This document shows positions 1-9,463 of a stretch of 64,000 nt of DNA, in pieces. Both the position numbers and the translations under genes were made by a program. The notes below the pieces were generated by a model that was not told the DNA's origin, did not search any database, and saw nothing but the letters and a program-made list of their open reading frames with translations. The stretch spans positions 434,001-498,000 of the forward strand of contig NZ_SDPT01000002.1 of the NCBI RefSeq assembly GCF_004135605.1, given 5' to 3'. The stretch's first letter is position 1. The number at the start of each line of letters is the position of its first letter. Origin of the DNA: Sphingomonas desiccabilis. GTDB lineage: Bacteria > Pseudomonadota > Alphaproteobacteria > Sphingomonadales > Sphingomonadaceae.

Positions 1-334
1 ACTGGGCGAGATTGTCGGCCCCCATCACCCAGATGAAGTCGTGATCGGGGAAGCGGGCGCGCAGCTTGCGCAGCGTGTCGAGCGTGTAGCGGGTGCCCAG
101 CCGCCGTTCGATGTCAGTCGCGCGAATCCGCGAGTGGCGGGCCATCCGCTCTGCCGAGGCGAGCCGCGCGGCGAAGGGCGCCATGTCGGTCGCGGCGTCC
201 TTGAGCGGGTTGCCGGGTGACACGAGCCACCACAGTTCGTCGAGCTCCAGCGCACGGATTGCCTGCAGCGAAATGCCGCGATGGCCGCGATGCGCGGGAT
301 TGAAGGAACCGCCGAAGAGGCCGATGCGCGACAT
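1..334 (-). CDS. nadD: nicotinate-nucleotide adenylyltransferase (partial, 3' end outside window)
   Basis: NadD joins nicotinate mononucleotide and ATP to make deamido-NAD in NAD biosynthesis. About 111 N-terminal residues are visible. The nucleotidyltransferase signature is near the start: GGSFNPAH at residues 8-15 and the HxGH motif (HRGH) at 15-18, with the conserved WWLVSPGNPLK segment following. The ATG at 334 is chosen because it places the first beta strand (RIGLFGGSF) at the usual distance. In many alphaproteobacteria nadD follows proA; here proA lies upstream on the same strand, with an aldo/keto reductase between. The C-terminal half is beyond the left edge. Confidence 0.93.
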   Translation of the reverse strand, partial: MSRIGLFGGSFNPAHRGHRGISLQAIRALELDELWWLVSPGNPLKDAATDMAPFAARLASAERMARHSRIRATDIERRLGTRYTLDTLRKLRARFPDHDFIWVMGADNLAQ

Positions 335-408
335 GGGGCGGGCGATGCCAGTGTTGTGCGACGGGTGCAACGGCGGGGGAGCCTTCGGCTTGCCTCACAA
401 GCGCAGGG

Positions 409-503
409 TACCCCGGCGGAGGCCGGGGTCCAGGTGGGAAGGCGGCTGTGGCGTGCCCCAAACCTCGTTCGCCGCAACTGGGCCCCGGCCTCCGCCGGGG
501 TAC
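409..503. repeat. REP-like inverted pair (family A), locus 1
   Basis: Two copies of the family A palindrome in opposite orientation: 409-436 (forward) and 475-503 (reverse), 38 bases apart. Each has a 7-bp stem CCCCGGC/GCCGGGG around a GGAG loop, an outer TAC and an inner CCAG(T/G)TG tail. They lie in the gap between the aldo/keto reductase and nadD, outside any convincing gene. The paired layout recalls bacterial interspersed mosaic elements. Confidence 0.85.
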
Positions 504-523
504 GGTTGCGCTCGGGGCGGGCG

Positions 524-1564
524 TTAGCGCTCGCGGACCGCCGCGAGCGCCGGGGCGCGGTATTCGGACTGACGCTCGATCATCCAGCCGGGATATTCCG
601 GTGCCAGCTTGCTGGCCGCATCGAGCGACGCGAGCTGCTCGGCCGTCAGCGCCACGTCCACGGCGGCGAGATTGTCCTCCAGCTGGTCGACGCGCTTGGC
701 GCCGACGATGACGCTGGTGACCACCTTCTGGTGGAGCAGCCAGGCGAGCGCGATACGGGCGACCGACACGCCGTGCGCCTCGGCGATCGGGTCCATGGCG
801 GAGAGCACCGCCTCGCCGCGGGTCTGGTCGACGGGCGGGAAGTTGAAGTTGGTGCGGCGCGCGTCTCCATCGCCGCCGCCGGCGCGGTACTTGCCCGACA
901 GATAGCCGCCGGCAAGCGGACTCCACACCATCAGGCCGAGCCCTTCGGACTCCATCATCGGCGCAAGCTCGCGCTCCAGGTCGCGGCCGGCGAGGGTGTA
1001 GTAGGACTGCACCGTCTCGAAACGGGCGAAACCGCGGCGTTCGGAGATGCCGAGCGCCTTGGCGATCTGCCACGCCGCCCAATTGGACACGCCGACGTAG
1101 CGGACATGGCCCTGCGTCACGAGATCGTCGAGCGCGCGCAGCGTCTCCTCGATCGGGGTCACCGAGTCCCAGCCGTGGATCTGGTAGAGGTCGATGTGAT
1201 CGGTGCCGAGCCGCTTGAGGCTGGCCTTCACCTGGTCGAGCAGGTGCCCGCGCGAGGCGCCGCGATCGTTGTGGCCCGGACCCATCGGCCCGAACGCCTT
1301 GGTGGCGAGCACCACGTCTTCACGTCGCAATCCCAGGTTGCGGATCGCCTGGCCGGTGATCTCCTCCGACAGGCCGTTGGAATAGACGTTGGCGGTGTCG
1401 ATGAAGTTGACGCCGGCATCGACCGCGGTGCGCAGCAGGGCGTCGGCGTCCGCCTGCTGCACCTGGCCCACCGCCTTGAACATGCCTTCCCCGCCGAAGG
1501 TCATGGTGCCGAGGCAGAGTTCGGACACGAACAGGCCGGTGCGGCCGAGCTGGTTGTAGTGCAT
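524..1564 (-). CDS. aldo/keto reductase
   Basis: A 346-residue NADPH-dependent aldo/keto reductase of the TIM-barrel superfamily, expected to reduce aldehydes or ketones in the cytoplasm. The catalytic tetrad is visible: Asp56 and Tyr61 (FIDTANVY), Lys89 (ATKAFG) and His130 (LYQIHG). The late strand with GVSNWAAW and the C-terminal IVGAKRVDQLEDN segment fit the cofactor site of the YajO/YhdN-like group. The ATG at 1564 opens with MHYNQLGRTGL, the usual start of the family; a longer in-frame reading to 1735 runs through a REP-like repeat and is unlikely. The substrate cannot be told. It stands between proA and nadD with repeats on both sides, so it is probably a separate unit. Confidence 0.92.
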   Translation of the reverse strand: MHYNQLGRTGLFVSELCLGTMTFGGEGMFKAVGQVQQADADALLRTAVDAGVNFIDTANVYSNGLSEEITGQAIRNLGLRREDVVLATKAFGPMGPGHNDRGASRGHLLDQVKASLKRLGTDHIDLYQIHGWDSVTPIEETLRALDDLVTQGHVRYVGVSNWAAWQIAKALGISERRGFARFETVQSYYTLAGRDLERELAPMMESEGLGLMVWSPLAGGYLSGKYRAGGGDGDARRTNFNFPPVDQTRGEAVLSAMDPIAEAHGVSVARIALAWLLHQKVVTSVIVGAKRVDQLEDNLAAVDVALTAEQLASLDAASKLAPEYPGWMIERQSEYRAPALAAVRER

Positions 1565-1737
1565 GGGGGATGCGCCTCCTGAGCGATAAGCGCCCGGCAG
1601 ATGGGGAGGCTTTTCGCCCGCGCAACCGATCGGTACGAAAAAGCCCAGCGTCAGGGCAGGACCTGTGCCTGATTCCGCGCCGTGCTCCTGTGGAGGCGAG
1701 ACCATCGTAAACCGCGGAGCGGACGCCCAAAACAACC

Positions 1738-1826
1738 GTATCCCTGCGCAGGCAGGGATCCAGGGCCAAGCAGAACAACGGCTTGCGGCGACTTAAACCC
1801 TGGGCTCCCGCCTGCGCGGGAGCATG
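1738..1826. repeat. REP-like inverted pair (family B), locus 2
   Basis: Two family B copies face each other: 1738-1772 with stem TCCCTGC/GCAGGGA, and 1798-1826 with stem GCTCCCGC/GCGGGAGC. Each stem encloses a four-base loop. The shared outer sequence is CCAGGGCCAAGCAG on one side and CCCTGGG on the other. The pair fills the gap between the end of proA and the start of the aldo/keto reductase. Confidence 0.8.
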
Positions 1827-1852
1827 GCAAGGGGTTTTCTAAAGGTCCGGTG

Positions 1853-3133
1853 TCAGGGGCGGATCTGGCCGGTGCCGGTGACGGTCCATTTGTAGGTGGT
1901 GAGCCCTTCCAGCGCGACGGGACCGCGGGCGTGGAGGCGGCCGGTGGAGATGCCGATCTCTCCGCCCAACCCGAACTCGCCGCCGTCGGCGAACTGGGTG
2001 GAGGCGTTCCACATCACGATCGCCGAATCGACCCCGTTGAGGAAGCGCTCGGCGGTCGCCGCATCCTCCGTCACGATTGCGTCGGTGTGGCCGGAGCTGT
2101 GACGGGCGATATGGGCGATCGCGTCCTCCACCCCGTCGACGCGCTTCACCGAGAGAATCGCGTCGAGATATTCGGTGTCCCAGTCGCTCGCCTCGACGGG
2201 GCGCACGCGCGGGTCGATCGCCTGCACGTCCGCGTCGCCGCGCAATTCGCAGCCGCCGTCGATCAGGGCGGCGAGCAGCGGCGCGGGATCGGCAAAGGCG
2301 CGGTCGATCAGCAGCGTCTCGGTCGCGCCGCAGATGCCGGTGCGGCGCAGCTTGGCGTTGACCACCAGCGCCTGCGCCATTGCCGGATCGGCCGCCCCGT
2401 CGACATAGCTGTGGTTGATGCCGTCGAGGTGCGCGAGCACGGGCACGCGCGCCTCGGCCTGGACGCGGGCGACGAGGCTCTTGCCGCCGCGGGGCACGAC
2501 CATGTCGATCAGCCCCTCTGCCGCAAGCATCGCGCCGACCGCCGCACGGTCGGTGGTGGGGACCAGCTGGATCGCATCGGCGGGCACGCCCCCGGCGACG
2601 AACCCGCGCTGCAGGGCCGCGTGGAGCGCGCGGTTGCTCTCGATCGCCTCCGATCCGCCGCGCAGGATGGCGGCGTTGCCGGCCATGACGCAGAGCGCGC
2701 CCGCATCGGCGGTGACGTTGGGGCGGCTTTCGTAGATGATGCCGATGACGCCGATCGGCACACGCACGCGGCGCAGCACCAGGCCGTTGGGGCGGCGGTC
2801 CTCGGACACCAGCGCGCCGACCGGATCGGGGAGGCCAGCGATGGCCTCTACGCCGGCGGCCGCCCCTTCGAGGCGGGCGACATCGAGGCGGAGGCGGTCG
2901 AGCAGCGCCGCGCTCAGGCCGCGCGCCTCGCCGGCCGCGACGTCGCGCGCGTTGGCGGCGAGGATCGCGGGCGCATCGGCGCGGATCGCAGCGGCGGCGG
3001 CGCGCAGGGCGGCGGCTCGGGTCGCGGTCGACAGTGCGGCGAGCGTGCGGGCGGCGGTGCGGGCGCGGGTGCCCATGGCACGCACGAGGGCGACGGGATC
3101 TTCGGGCAGGGCGGTGGCGGGATCGGCGGACAT
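1853..3133 (-). CDS. proA: glutamate-5-semialdehyde dehydrogenase (gamma-glutamyl phosphate reductase)
   Basis: ProA reduces gamma-glutamyl phosphate to glutamate-5-semialdehyde with NADPH, the second step of proline synthesis. The protein has 426 residues, a normal length. It shows the aldehyde dehydrogenase fold with the ProA segment [16 protein letters not shown], the glycine-rich ILRGGSEA stretch and the catalytic cysteine Cys268 in TGICGATE. The start ATG at 3133 opens an alanine-rich first helix typical of the family. The companion kinase gene proB is not adjacent; a divergent DUF3667 gene is upstream instead. A family B repeat pair follows the stop codon. Confidence 0.97.
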   Translation of the reverse strand: MSADPATALPEDPVALVRAMGTRARTAARTLAALSTATRAAALRAAAAAIRADAPAILAANARDVAAGEARGLSAALLDRLRLDVARLEGAAAGVEAIAGLPDPVGALVSEDRRPNGLVLRRVRVPIGVIGIIYESRPNVTADAGALCVMAGNAAILRGGSEAIESNRALHAALQRGFVAGGVPADAIQLVPTTDRAAVGAMLAAEGLIDMVVPRGGKSLVARVQAEARVPVLAHLDGINHSYVDGAADPAMAQALVVNAKLRRTGICGATETLLIDRAFADPAPLLAALIDGGCELRGDADVQAIDPRVRPVEASDWDTEYLDAILSVKRVDGVEDAIAHIARHSSGHTDAIVTEDAATAERFLNGVDSAIVMWNASTQFADGGEFGLGGEIGISTGRLHARGPVALEGLTTYKWTVTGTGQIRP

Positions 3134-3209
3134 GGGCGCAGGCTAGCATGCACGCGCGCGCCTCCCAAAGCCCCTCGACAGGTTGCAAGGACGTGATAGC
3201 TTTTCGGCC

Positions 3210-4280
3210 ATGGGGGAACTGGAAACAGGGGGCGACATCGTCGCCGGGGGGCTGTTCGCGCGCGCGATCGAGCCAAGCGCGGGTGAGGGACGGGGGCACC
3301 GGCCCGGCCATGCGGCGGGGCAGGCGCACGGACTGTGCCTCAATTGCGGGACCGCGCTGATCGGGGCGCATTGCCACCGCTGCGGGCAGGCGGGGCACAT
3401 CCACCGCACGCTCCATTCGGTGGGCCACGACCTGCTGCACGGCGTGTTCCATTTCGAGGGCAAGATCTGGGACACGCTGCCGATGCTGGTGACGCGTCCG
3501 GGCGCGCTCACCCGGCGCTATGTGGAGGGCGAGCGGGCGCGCTTCGTGTCGCCGCTGGCGCTGTTCCTCTTCACCATGTTCCTGATGTTCGCAGTGTTCG
3601 GCTGGGCCGGGCTCGACAGCTGGATGCACGATCCGGCGGAGGACGGACCGAAGGTAGCGGCTGGTGCCGCGCCGCAGGAATCGCAGGTCGGGGCCGGGCT
3701 TGCCGAAATAGACCGTGAGCGTGCGCGGGCAGCGGCGGCCGGCGAAACGACCCGGGAGCTGGACGCCGTGCGCGCGACCCTGGCGGGCCACGAGACGTCG
3801 ACGGGCAATGTCGGCGCACCTGGCCTGCTGCGGGCACTCGGCGTGAGGCTCGAGGAAAAGGGCTATGCCAAGGTCGGCCGCAAGCTCCAGAACCCGGAGC
3901 TGCTGCTCTACAAGATCAAGTCGAGCAGCTACAAATACAGCTGGGCGCTGATCCCCTTGTCGTTGCCGTTCATGTGGATGCTGTTCGCGTGGCGGCGGCA
4001 GTATCGGATGTACGACCACGCGATCTTCGTGATCTATTCGATCAGCTTCATGAACCTGCTGTTCGTGGTGATGGCGCTGTGCAGCCTCTCGCCGTTGCTG
4101 TCATGGCTGGATGGGTGGCTGCTGCTGGTGCCCCCGATCCACATGTTCGCTCAGCTGAAGGGAGCGTACCGGCTCCGGACGTTCAGCGCGGCCTGGCGGA
4201 CGGTAGCGCTGCTGTTCGTGACGGCGCTGGTGCTGTCGATCTTCGTGTCGCTGCTAGTGGTGCTGGGGCTGATGGGGTGA
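3210..4280 (+). CDS. DUF3667 domain-containing membrane protein
   Basis: A 356-residue protein of unknown function. Near residue 50 it has a zinc-ribbon-like pair, CLNCG and CHRCGQ, the hallmark of DUF3667. A conserved stretch follows (HDLLHGVFHFEGKIWDTLPMLVTRPG), then a first membrane segment around FLFTMFLMFAVFGW, a polar alanine-rich linker, and three or four further membrane helices in the last 120 residues. It is probably an inner-membrane protein with a cytoplasmic metal-binding head. The ATG at 3210 is preferred over a TTG nine codons upstream. It is divergent from proA with a 76-base gap, so the two promoters must lie close together. Confidence 0.85.
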   Translation: MGELETGGDIVAGGLFARAIEPSAGEGRGHRPGHAAGQAHGLCLNCGTALIGAHCHRCGQAGHIHRTLHSVGHDLLHGVFHFEGKIWDTLPMLVTRPGALTRRYVEGERARFVSPLALFLFTMFLMFAVFGWAGLDSWMHDPAEDGPKVAAGAAPQESQVGAGLAEIDRERARAAAAGETTRELDAVRATLAGHETSTGNVGAPGLLRALGVRLEEKGYAKVGRKLQNPELLLYKIKSSSYKYSWALIPLSLPFMWMLFAWRRQYRMYDHAIFVIYSISFMNLLFVVMALCSLSPLLSWLDGWLLLVPPIHMFAQLKGAYRLRTFSAAWRTVALLFVTALVLSIFVSLLVVLGLMG

Positions 4281-4341
4281 CCTGTGCCGCCGCGACGGCA
4301 GCGGCGGGAGCCAGAGAGTCCGGCAACGGCAGCGGTCGGGG

Positions 4342-4371
4342 CCCTGGGCTCCTGCCTGCGCAGGAGCACGG
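4342..4371. repeat. REP-like element (family B), single copy, locus 3
   Basis: One family B palindrome with an 8-bp stem GCTCCTGC/GCAGGAGC (4348-4355 and 4360-4367) around a CTGC loop, preceded by CCCTGG. It lies between two convergent genes, where such hairpins may also stop transcription from either side. No partner copy was seen within the 182-base gap. Confidence 0.75.
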
Positions 4372-4462
4372 TTGGGGTGTGAAGTCGTCAAAGCGGACTG
4401 GCGGTAATCGCCCAAAAGCGGCCATTCGGCAGATCAAAGGCCGCCTGAAAAGCAGACCGACA

Positions 4463-5119
4463 TCAGAACGGGGCGGGCACCTTCCGCGTCACCAAAACCC
4501 GGGACGGTTGGGCCGAGTTGAAGCGAACCTCGGTGACGATTCCGCCTCGCACCCCTAACCAAATGAGTACGTCATCGTCATCACGGGTGATAGCCCACGG
4601 TGTTAACGTGCGAAGCGCAACACGAATGGCTTTGCTATCGTCGCACAGACCAGACGAGGTGGTGTCGGAACACTCGAAGCGCGTAGCGCTGACCCCGGTC
4701 CTGATTTCTTTGAGCTTAGCGAGAGCGTCCCAACCTTGTTCTACGCTAACGCCAGGGCTCAGGCGCACATAGTCCCCTGCGGGGCAGATGCCATCGGATG
4801 AGGGAGAGATTTCCCGTGTGCTGTACGTGCCGCTCTGCACCTTGGCAGTGCTGATGTCTGCGCCCGGCGCCGCCCGGAATTTCACGGTCCAACGTCTTCT
4901 GACGCACCCCAAGGCGCTTGGAACAGGCCGCTCTACCAGCTGTCCCTCAATCAAGCCTGGAACGTTCATGCCACCAGTCGGTGCCTCGAACCTCTCGATC
5001 GGGCCATGCTGCTCATCGCCCAGGATGGCGTCGCCTGCCGCGGCTGGCGACAATTCTCGAACTTGTAAGAGCGTGAGAGTAGGAGGGGCTTGTCCCAATA
5101 AGAATGCCAGCGCGATCAT
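4463..5119 (-). CDS. hypothetical exported protein
   Basis: A 218-residue protein that I do not recognise. It starts with a short hydrophobic segment (MIALAFLLGQAPPTLTLLQV), which may be a signal peptide although it lacks a basic N-terminus. The rest is soluble and beta-rich in appearance, with five or so cysteines that could form disulphides outside the cytoplasm (for example in GCVRRRW, GICPAGDY, FECSDT, GLCDDS). The DNA is clearly less GC-rich than its neighbours and uses more A/T-ending codons, which suggests recent acquisition. The start at 5119 is the only sensible one. No partner gene is apparent; it is flanked by a repeat and by the ftsH terminator. Confidence 0.65.
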   Translation of the reverse strand: MIALAFLLGQAPPTLTLLQVRELSPAAAGDAILGDEQHGPIERFEAPTGGMNVPGLIEGQLVERPVPSALGCVRRRWTVKFRAAPGADISTAKVQSGTYSTREISPSSDGICPAGDYVRLSPGVSVEQGWDALAKLKEIRTGVSATRFECSDTTSSGLCDDSKAIRVALRTLTPWAITRDDDDVLIWLGVRGGIVTEVRFNSAQPSRVLVTRKVPAPF

Positions 5120-5264
5120 TTGACGGACTCCAACGTAGCAGCAACTTCATGCCCCCAGGGGCCGAAAGCCGCCGTTCTGCTAACCACCCAAGAGTCGACG
5201 TTTAGCGCTAGATCCGTAAGTGGCCGTTTTTGGGTTCACGAGCCAGTTCCACAGTACCGCAGGC

Positions 5265-5300
5265 AAAGAAAAACCCCTCCACGACGGTATCGCGGAGGGG
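5265..5300 (-). terminator. rho-independent terminator of ftsH
   Basis: Read on the minus strand, a 7-bp stem CCCCTCC/GGAGGGG (5294-5300 and 5274-5280) is followed by TTTTTCTTT (complement of 5265-5273). It sits 24 bases past the ftsH stop codon, so it ends the ftsH transcript before the divergent orphan gene region. Confidence 0.85.
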
Positions 5301-5323
5301 CTTTCTGCTCGTGCGCGGCCGGA

Positions 5324-7288
5324 TCAGGCGCCGGCGGGGCTCGGCTGGCCGAAGGGACCTTGCGGGCGCCGGGTCTTGGGGATCGACGTGCCGGCGGCGA
5401 CCACCGGGCGGGTCGGGCCGTCGGTCGGGCGGCCGAGGTCCTCGCCGGCGATCAGGCGCTTGATCTCGTCGCCGCTCAGCGTCTCGTACTCGAGCAGGGC
5501 GCCGGCCAGCGTGTGGAGCTGGTCGACATGCTCGGTCAGCACGTCGCGCGCGCGGGTCAGGCCGCCCTCGACGATGCGCTTGATCTCGCTGTCGATCAGC
5601 TCGGCGGTCTTGTTCGACATGCGCGCCGGGGCCGACTGCGAATAGCCAAGGAAGCTCTCGCCCTGCGGTTCGGCATATTCGACCGGGCCGACCGCGTCCG
5701 ACATGCCCCAGCGGGTCACCATGTCGCGCGCAAGGCTGGTCGCCTGCTGGATGTCGCCGGAAGCGCCCGACGACACCTTGTCGTAGCCGAAGATGATCTC
5801 CTCCGCGACGCGGCCGCCCATCGCCACCGCCAGGTTCGCGTACATCTTGTCGCGATGGTAGCTGTAGCTGTCGCGCTCCGGCAGGCGCATCACCATGCCC
5901 AGCGCCCGGCCGCGCGGGATGATCGTCGCCTTGTGGATCGGATCCGACGCGGGCTCGTGGATCGAGACGATGGCGTGGCCGGCCTCGTGATAGGCGGTCA
6001 TCCGCTTTTCGTCGTCGGTCATCACCATGGAGCGCCGCTCGGCGCCCATCATCACCTTGTCCTTGGCCTCTTCGAACTCGAGGTTCGCGACCAGCCGCTT
6101 GCCCTTGCGCGCCGCCATCAGCGCCGCTTCGTTGACCAAGTTGGCGAGGTCCGCGCCCGAGAAGCCCGGCGTGCCGCGTGCGATGGTGCGCGCGTCGACG
6201 TCGGGTGCCAGCGGCACCTTCTTCATGTGGACCTGCAGGATCTTGATGCGGCCCTCGATATCGGGGCGGGGCACCACGACCTGGCGATCGAAGCGGCCCG
6301 GACGCAGCAGCGCCGGATCGAGCACGTCGGGGCGGTTGGTCGCCGCGATGATGATGATGCCCTCGTTCGCTTCAAAGCCGTCCATCTCGACCAGCAGCTG
6401 GTTGAGGGTCTGCTCGCGCTCGTCGTTGCCGTTGCCCAGACCCGCGCCACGATGGCGGCCGACCGCGTCGATTTCGTCGATGAAGACGATGCAGGGCGCC
6501 GACTTCTTTGCCTGTTCGAACATGTCGCGCACGCGGCTGGCGCCGACGCCCACGAACATCTCGACGAAGTCCGAGCCGGAGATGGTGAAGAAGGGCACGC
6601 CCGCCTCACCCGCGATGGCGCGGGCGAGCAGCGTCTTGCCGGTGCCGGGCGAGCCGACCAGCAGCGCACCCTTGGGGATCTTGCCGCCCAGGCGTGCGAA
6701 CTTGGTCGGGTCCTTCAGGAACTCGACGATCTCCTGCAGCTCCTCGCGCGCTTCGTCGATGCCGGCGACGTCGTCGAAGGTGACCTTGCCTTCCTTCTGC
6801 GTGAGCATGCGCGCACGCGACTTGCCGAAGCCCATCGCGCCGTTGGCGCCGCCGCCCTTCTGCATCTGGCGCACGACGAAGAAGGCGATGCCGAGGAAGA
6901 GAAGGAACGGAAGCGCTTGGACCAGCATGTACTGCCAGATCGACGGGCCTTCCTCCGGACGCGCGGTGATGCTGACGCCGGCCTTGCGCAGCCGCTGGGT
7001 CAGCTGCGGGTCGTTCATCGCATAGGTGCGGAACTTCTCGCCGTTCGACTGGGTGCCGGTAATGACGTTCGCCGCGACGTTGACGTCCTTGACCGACCCT
7101 TCCTCGACGCGGTCGAGGAACGCCGAATAGGGGATCGACGTGCCGGCGTTCTGCGCCCCGCCGCTGGGGAACAGCGACACGAACAGCGCCAGGGCCATGA
7201 GGATGCCCACCCAGATGAGCAGGCTCTTCATCCAGGGATTGCCGTTGCCGCCGTTGTCGGGGCCGGGCTGCTTGTCGTTGTCGTTCAT
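5324..7288 (-). CDS. ftsH: ATP-dependent zinc metalloprotease FtsH
   Basis: FtsH is the membrane-anchored AAA+ protease that degrades misfolded membrane proteins and selected regulators such as LpxC and sigma-32. The protein has 654 residues. In order: a first membrane helix ([19 protein letters not shown]), a periplasmic domain, a second helix ([15 protein letters not shown]), the AAA module with Walker A SPGTGKT (Lys218) and Walker [11 protein letters not shown], the second region of homology ([20 protein letters not shown]), and the zinc motif HEAGH at 434-438. The ATG at 7288 gives the usual short polar N-terminus (MNDNDKQ). It lies 68 bases after tilS on the same strand, the common alphaproteobacterial order. 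The Walker A loop reads GSPGTGKT rather than GPPGTGKT. Confidence 0.98.
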   Translation of the reverse strand: MNDNDKQPGPDNGGNGNPWMKSLLIWVGILMALALFVSLFPSGGAQNAGTSIPYSAFLDRVEEGSVKDVNVAANVITGTQSNGEKFRTYAMNDPQLTQRLRKAGVSITARPEEGPSIWQYMLVQALPFLLFLGIAFFVVRQMQKGGGANGAMGFGKSRARMLTQKEGKVTFDDVAGIDEAREELQEIVEFLKDPTKFARLGGKIPKGALLVGSPGTGKTLLARAIAGEAGVPFFTISGSDFVEMFVGVGASRVRDMFEQAKKSAPCIVFIDEIDAVGRHRGAGLGNGNDEREQTLNQLLVEMDGFEANEGIIIIAATNRPDVLDPALLRPGRFDRQVVVPRPDIEGRIKILQVHMKKVPLAPDVDARTIARGTPGFSGADLANLVNEAALMAARKGKRLVANLEFEEAKDKVMMGAERRSMVMTDDEKRMTAYHEAGHAIVSIHEPASDPIHKATIIPRGRALGMVMRLPERDSYSYHRDKMYANLAVAMGGRVAEEIIFGYDKVSSGASGDIQQATSLARDMVTRWGMSDAVGPVEYAEPQGESFLGYSQSAPARMSNKTAELIDSEIKRIVEGGLTRARDVLTEHVDQLHTLAGALLEYETLSGDEIKRLIAGEDLGRPTDGPTRPVVAAGTSIPKTRRPQGPFGQPSPAGA

Positions 7289-7356
7289 GAAAGCGCGTAC
7301 CTCTTCGTCCCTGCAAGATAGGCTGCGGGGGATGAATGGCAATGGAACAACATCGA

Positions 7357-8379
7357 TCAGGCTGATCGACGCGGCGGTGCGGGCCGGAATCGCCACCGGT
7401 CGCCCGCCGAGGAGGCGGCGACGCCGGCCTGGGTGGCGCCCGAGCCGGCTTCGAGCGCGTCCAGCAAGGATTCGACCTGGGCGGAGTCGGACCAGCTTCC
7501 CTCTGCCGCGGGCGCGAGGCTGCGGACGTGGCCGATCGCGCGGCGGACGAGCCGGCGGCGCAGCTCGCGCGGCAGGGCGGCCATGTCCAGGACGCGCTCG
7601 CCGGCGGGTGACGGGAGTAGCCGCGCGCGCTCGATCCAAGCGACGGTCTCGGCGAGTGCCGCATCGGTCTCGGCGCAATGCTGCGCGGCGCGGGCGAGCC
7701 CCTCGACATCGAGCGCCGGCGACCCGGCCAGCAGCGCGCGCACGCCGGTGCGGTCGTGGCGGGGATCGGCGTTGGAGGGATCGTCGACAAAGGGGAGGGC
7801 AGCCGCCTCGGCCAGGGCGCGCAGGGTCGCGCGCCGCCAGCCGAGCAACGGGCGCACGATCGGGAGGCCGCGCGCCTCGCCCGCGCCGGTGCCGTCCCAG
7901 CGCGCGGGATGCCAGGTCCAGCCGCGCCGGATGCCGGCGAGCCCGGCAGGGCCCGAGCCGCGCACGGCGCGCATCAGGAAGGTTTCGGCCTGGTCGTCGG
8001 CATGGTGGGCGGTGAGCAGCGCGGCCGCGCCCTCGCCGAGCGCCCATCGGCCGAGCAACTGGTAGCGCAGCTGCCGCGCCTGCGCCTGGATGCTGGCGCC
8101 GCGGGGCGGCTGTTCGGGGGCGAGCGTCGCGTGCGGGATGCCGGCGTCGCGGCACCAACGGGCAACACCCGCGGCCTCGTCGGCGGCGTCGGGGCGGAGG
8201 CGATGGTCGACGGTGGCGGCGATCACCCGGCCGGGGTGTGCTGCATGCGCCAGCGCCAGCATCGCCATGGAATCAGGACCGCCCGAGACGGCGAGCGCGA
8301 CCGGGCCGGCGGGCGCCGCTCCGATCGCGGCGGCGAGGTCACGCGCGAACCGCGCGACCGCCGCCGGATCGAGGCTCAC
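7357..8379 (-). CDS. tilS: tRNA(Ile)-lysidine synthetase
   Basis: TilS attaches lysine to C34 of the tRNA(Ile) with CAU anticodon, so that it reads AUA codons. The N-terminal PP-loop ATPase domain is clear: the loop SGGPDSM, then ATVDHRLRP and [16 protein letters not shown]. The protein is short (340 residues) because it lacks the long C-terminal domains of enterobacterial TilS, as is usual in alphaproteobacteria. The start is uncertain. A GTG at 8379, four bases after the cpoB stop, is favoured here; a GTG at 8412, inside cpoB, would add 11 residues. Tight spacing to cpoB suggests translational coupling. Confidence 0.93.
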   Translation of the reverse strand: MSLDPAAVARFARDLAAAIGAAPAGPVALAVSGGPDSMAMLALAHAAHPGRVIAATVDHRLRPDAADEAAGVARWCRDAGIPHATLAPEQPPRGASIQAQARQLRYQLLGRWALGEGAAALLTAHHADDQAETFLMRAVRGSGPAGLAGIRRGWTWHPARWDGTGAGEARGLPIVRPLLGWRRATLRALAEAAALPFVDDPSNADPRHDRTGVRALLAGSPALDVEGLARAAQHCAETDAALAETVAWIERARLLPSPAGERVLDMAALPRELRRRLVRRAIGHVRSLAPAAEGSWSDSAQVESLLDALEAGSGATQAGVAASSAGDRWRFRPAPPRRSA

Positions 8380-8383
8380 CGGA

Positions 8384-9346
8384 TCAGCTGCACTTGGCCG
8401 CGGTGCGTCCACGCTGGATATCCGCCTTCATCGTTGCCGAGATGCGATCGGCATAGACGTCGGACAGCTCGGCATAAACCTCGCACGCGTCCTTCGGCTT
8501 CTTGAGCTGCACCAGCGCGTCGGCGAGGTAGAAGAGGCTGTCGGGGGCGCGCTCGCCGTCCGGCATCTTCTTGTAGTTGTCGTAGAAGGCGATGGAGGCA
8601 AGGCTGGGCTTGCCGTCGTCCAGATAGGAGCGGCCGATCAGGTTCTGGGCCCAGCTGGCGCGGCGGTGCTTGGGATATTTGTCGACCACGGTCTTGAGCT
8701 GGGTCGCGGCCTCCGAATAGCGCTTCGCCGACCATAGGCGATAGCCGTAGATATAGGCGTCCTCGGCAGGATCGCCGCTGGGCGCGGGCTTTTCGACGCC
8801 CGCTGCCGCCACCGCGGGCGCGGCGGCTGCCGCCGGGGTCCGGCTCGCGCCTTCGCCGGGAAGCTTCAGCACGCCGCCGCCATTGCCGGGCGTGCGGGCA
8901 GGCGCGGGAACCGCCTGCGCACCGTCTTCGCCCGGCGCACCCTGCGCGGCCGGAGCGGTAGCGCCGCCGCCCTCCAGCGCGGAGAGCCGGCCGTCGGTGG
9001 CGCGGCGATAGGCCTCGAACGCCTCCTCCATCTGGCGCAGCTTGTACTGTGCCTGCTCGACCTGGCCGGTCAGCGTCATCTGCTGCGATTCGAGCGCGGC
9101 GACGCGCGCTTCCAGATTGGCGATCGGGCTGCCCGCGGGCGTGCCCGGCGCCTCGATCGGCGTCTGGGGCGCGGTGATCTCGGGCTCGACCTGGGCCTGG
9201 GCGCCGCCCGGGAACACCTTGCGCTGCACGGCGCGCATCTCGCGCTCGAGCTTGTTCACCCGGCCTTCGATCGCGGTCTGCGCGGTGGCGGGGACGGAAA
9301 CTGCAAGGCCGGCCGCGAGAAGCGGAAGCGTCATGAGGATACGCAT
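8384..9346 (-). CDS. cpoB: Tol-Pal system protein YbgF/CpoB (cell division coordinator)
   Basis: CpoB is a periplasmic partner of TolA that coordinates outer-membrane constriction with septal peptidoglycan synthesis. The 320-residue protein starts with a signal peptide (cleavage after PATAQ, about residue 23). A coiled-coil trimerisation region follows (roughly residues 24-150, starting IEGRVNKLEREM), then an Ala/Pro-rich linker and C-terminal TPR repeats (DAYIYGYRLWSAKRY, LIGRSYLDDGKP). The tolQRAB-pal cluster is elsewhere in this window (20352-24473). That differs from the common arrangement in which this gene directly follows pal. It is closely followed by tilS. Confidence 0.93.
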   Translation of the reverse strand: MRILMTLPLLAAGLAVSVPATAQTAIEGRVNKLEREMRAVQRKVFPGGAQAQVEPEITAPQTPIEAPGTPAGSPIANLEARVAALESQQMTLTGQVEQAQYKLRQMEEAFEAYRRATDGRLSALEGGGATAPAAQGAPGEDGAQAVPAPARTPGNGGGVLKLPGEGASRTPAAAAAPAVAAAGVEKPAPSGDPAEDAYIYGYRLWSAKRYSEAATQLKTVVDKYPKHRRASWAQNLIGRSYLDDGKPSLASIAFYDNYKKMPDGERAPDSLFYLADALVQLKKPKDACEVYAELSDVYADRISATMKADIQRGRTAAKCS

Positions 9347-9463
9347 GTCGTGACACCCCCCGGTGGGATTTTGGGAAAACTAGGGGGACCCTAATGGTCC
9401 GGCGATGCTGTCGCCAGCCTTAAGCGCGCGCGGAAAAACCCCGGCGCGCCCAAGGTGCCGGCG

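Noticed and set aside
114..1082. Long antisense reading frames opposite core genes, here and throughout the window
   Set aside because: High GC and strong third-position bias create long open frames on the wrong strand. They are rich in Arg, Ala, Pro and Gly, lack ribosome sites and domains, and lie opposite genes with clear motifs.
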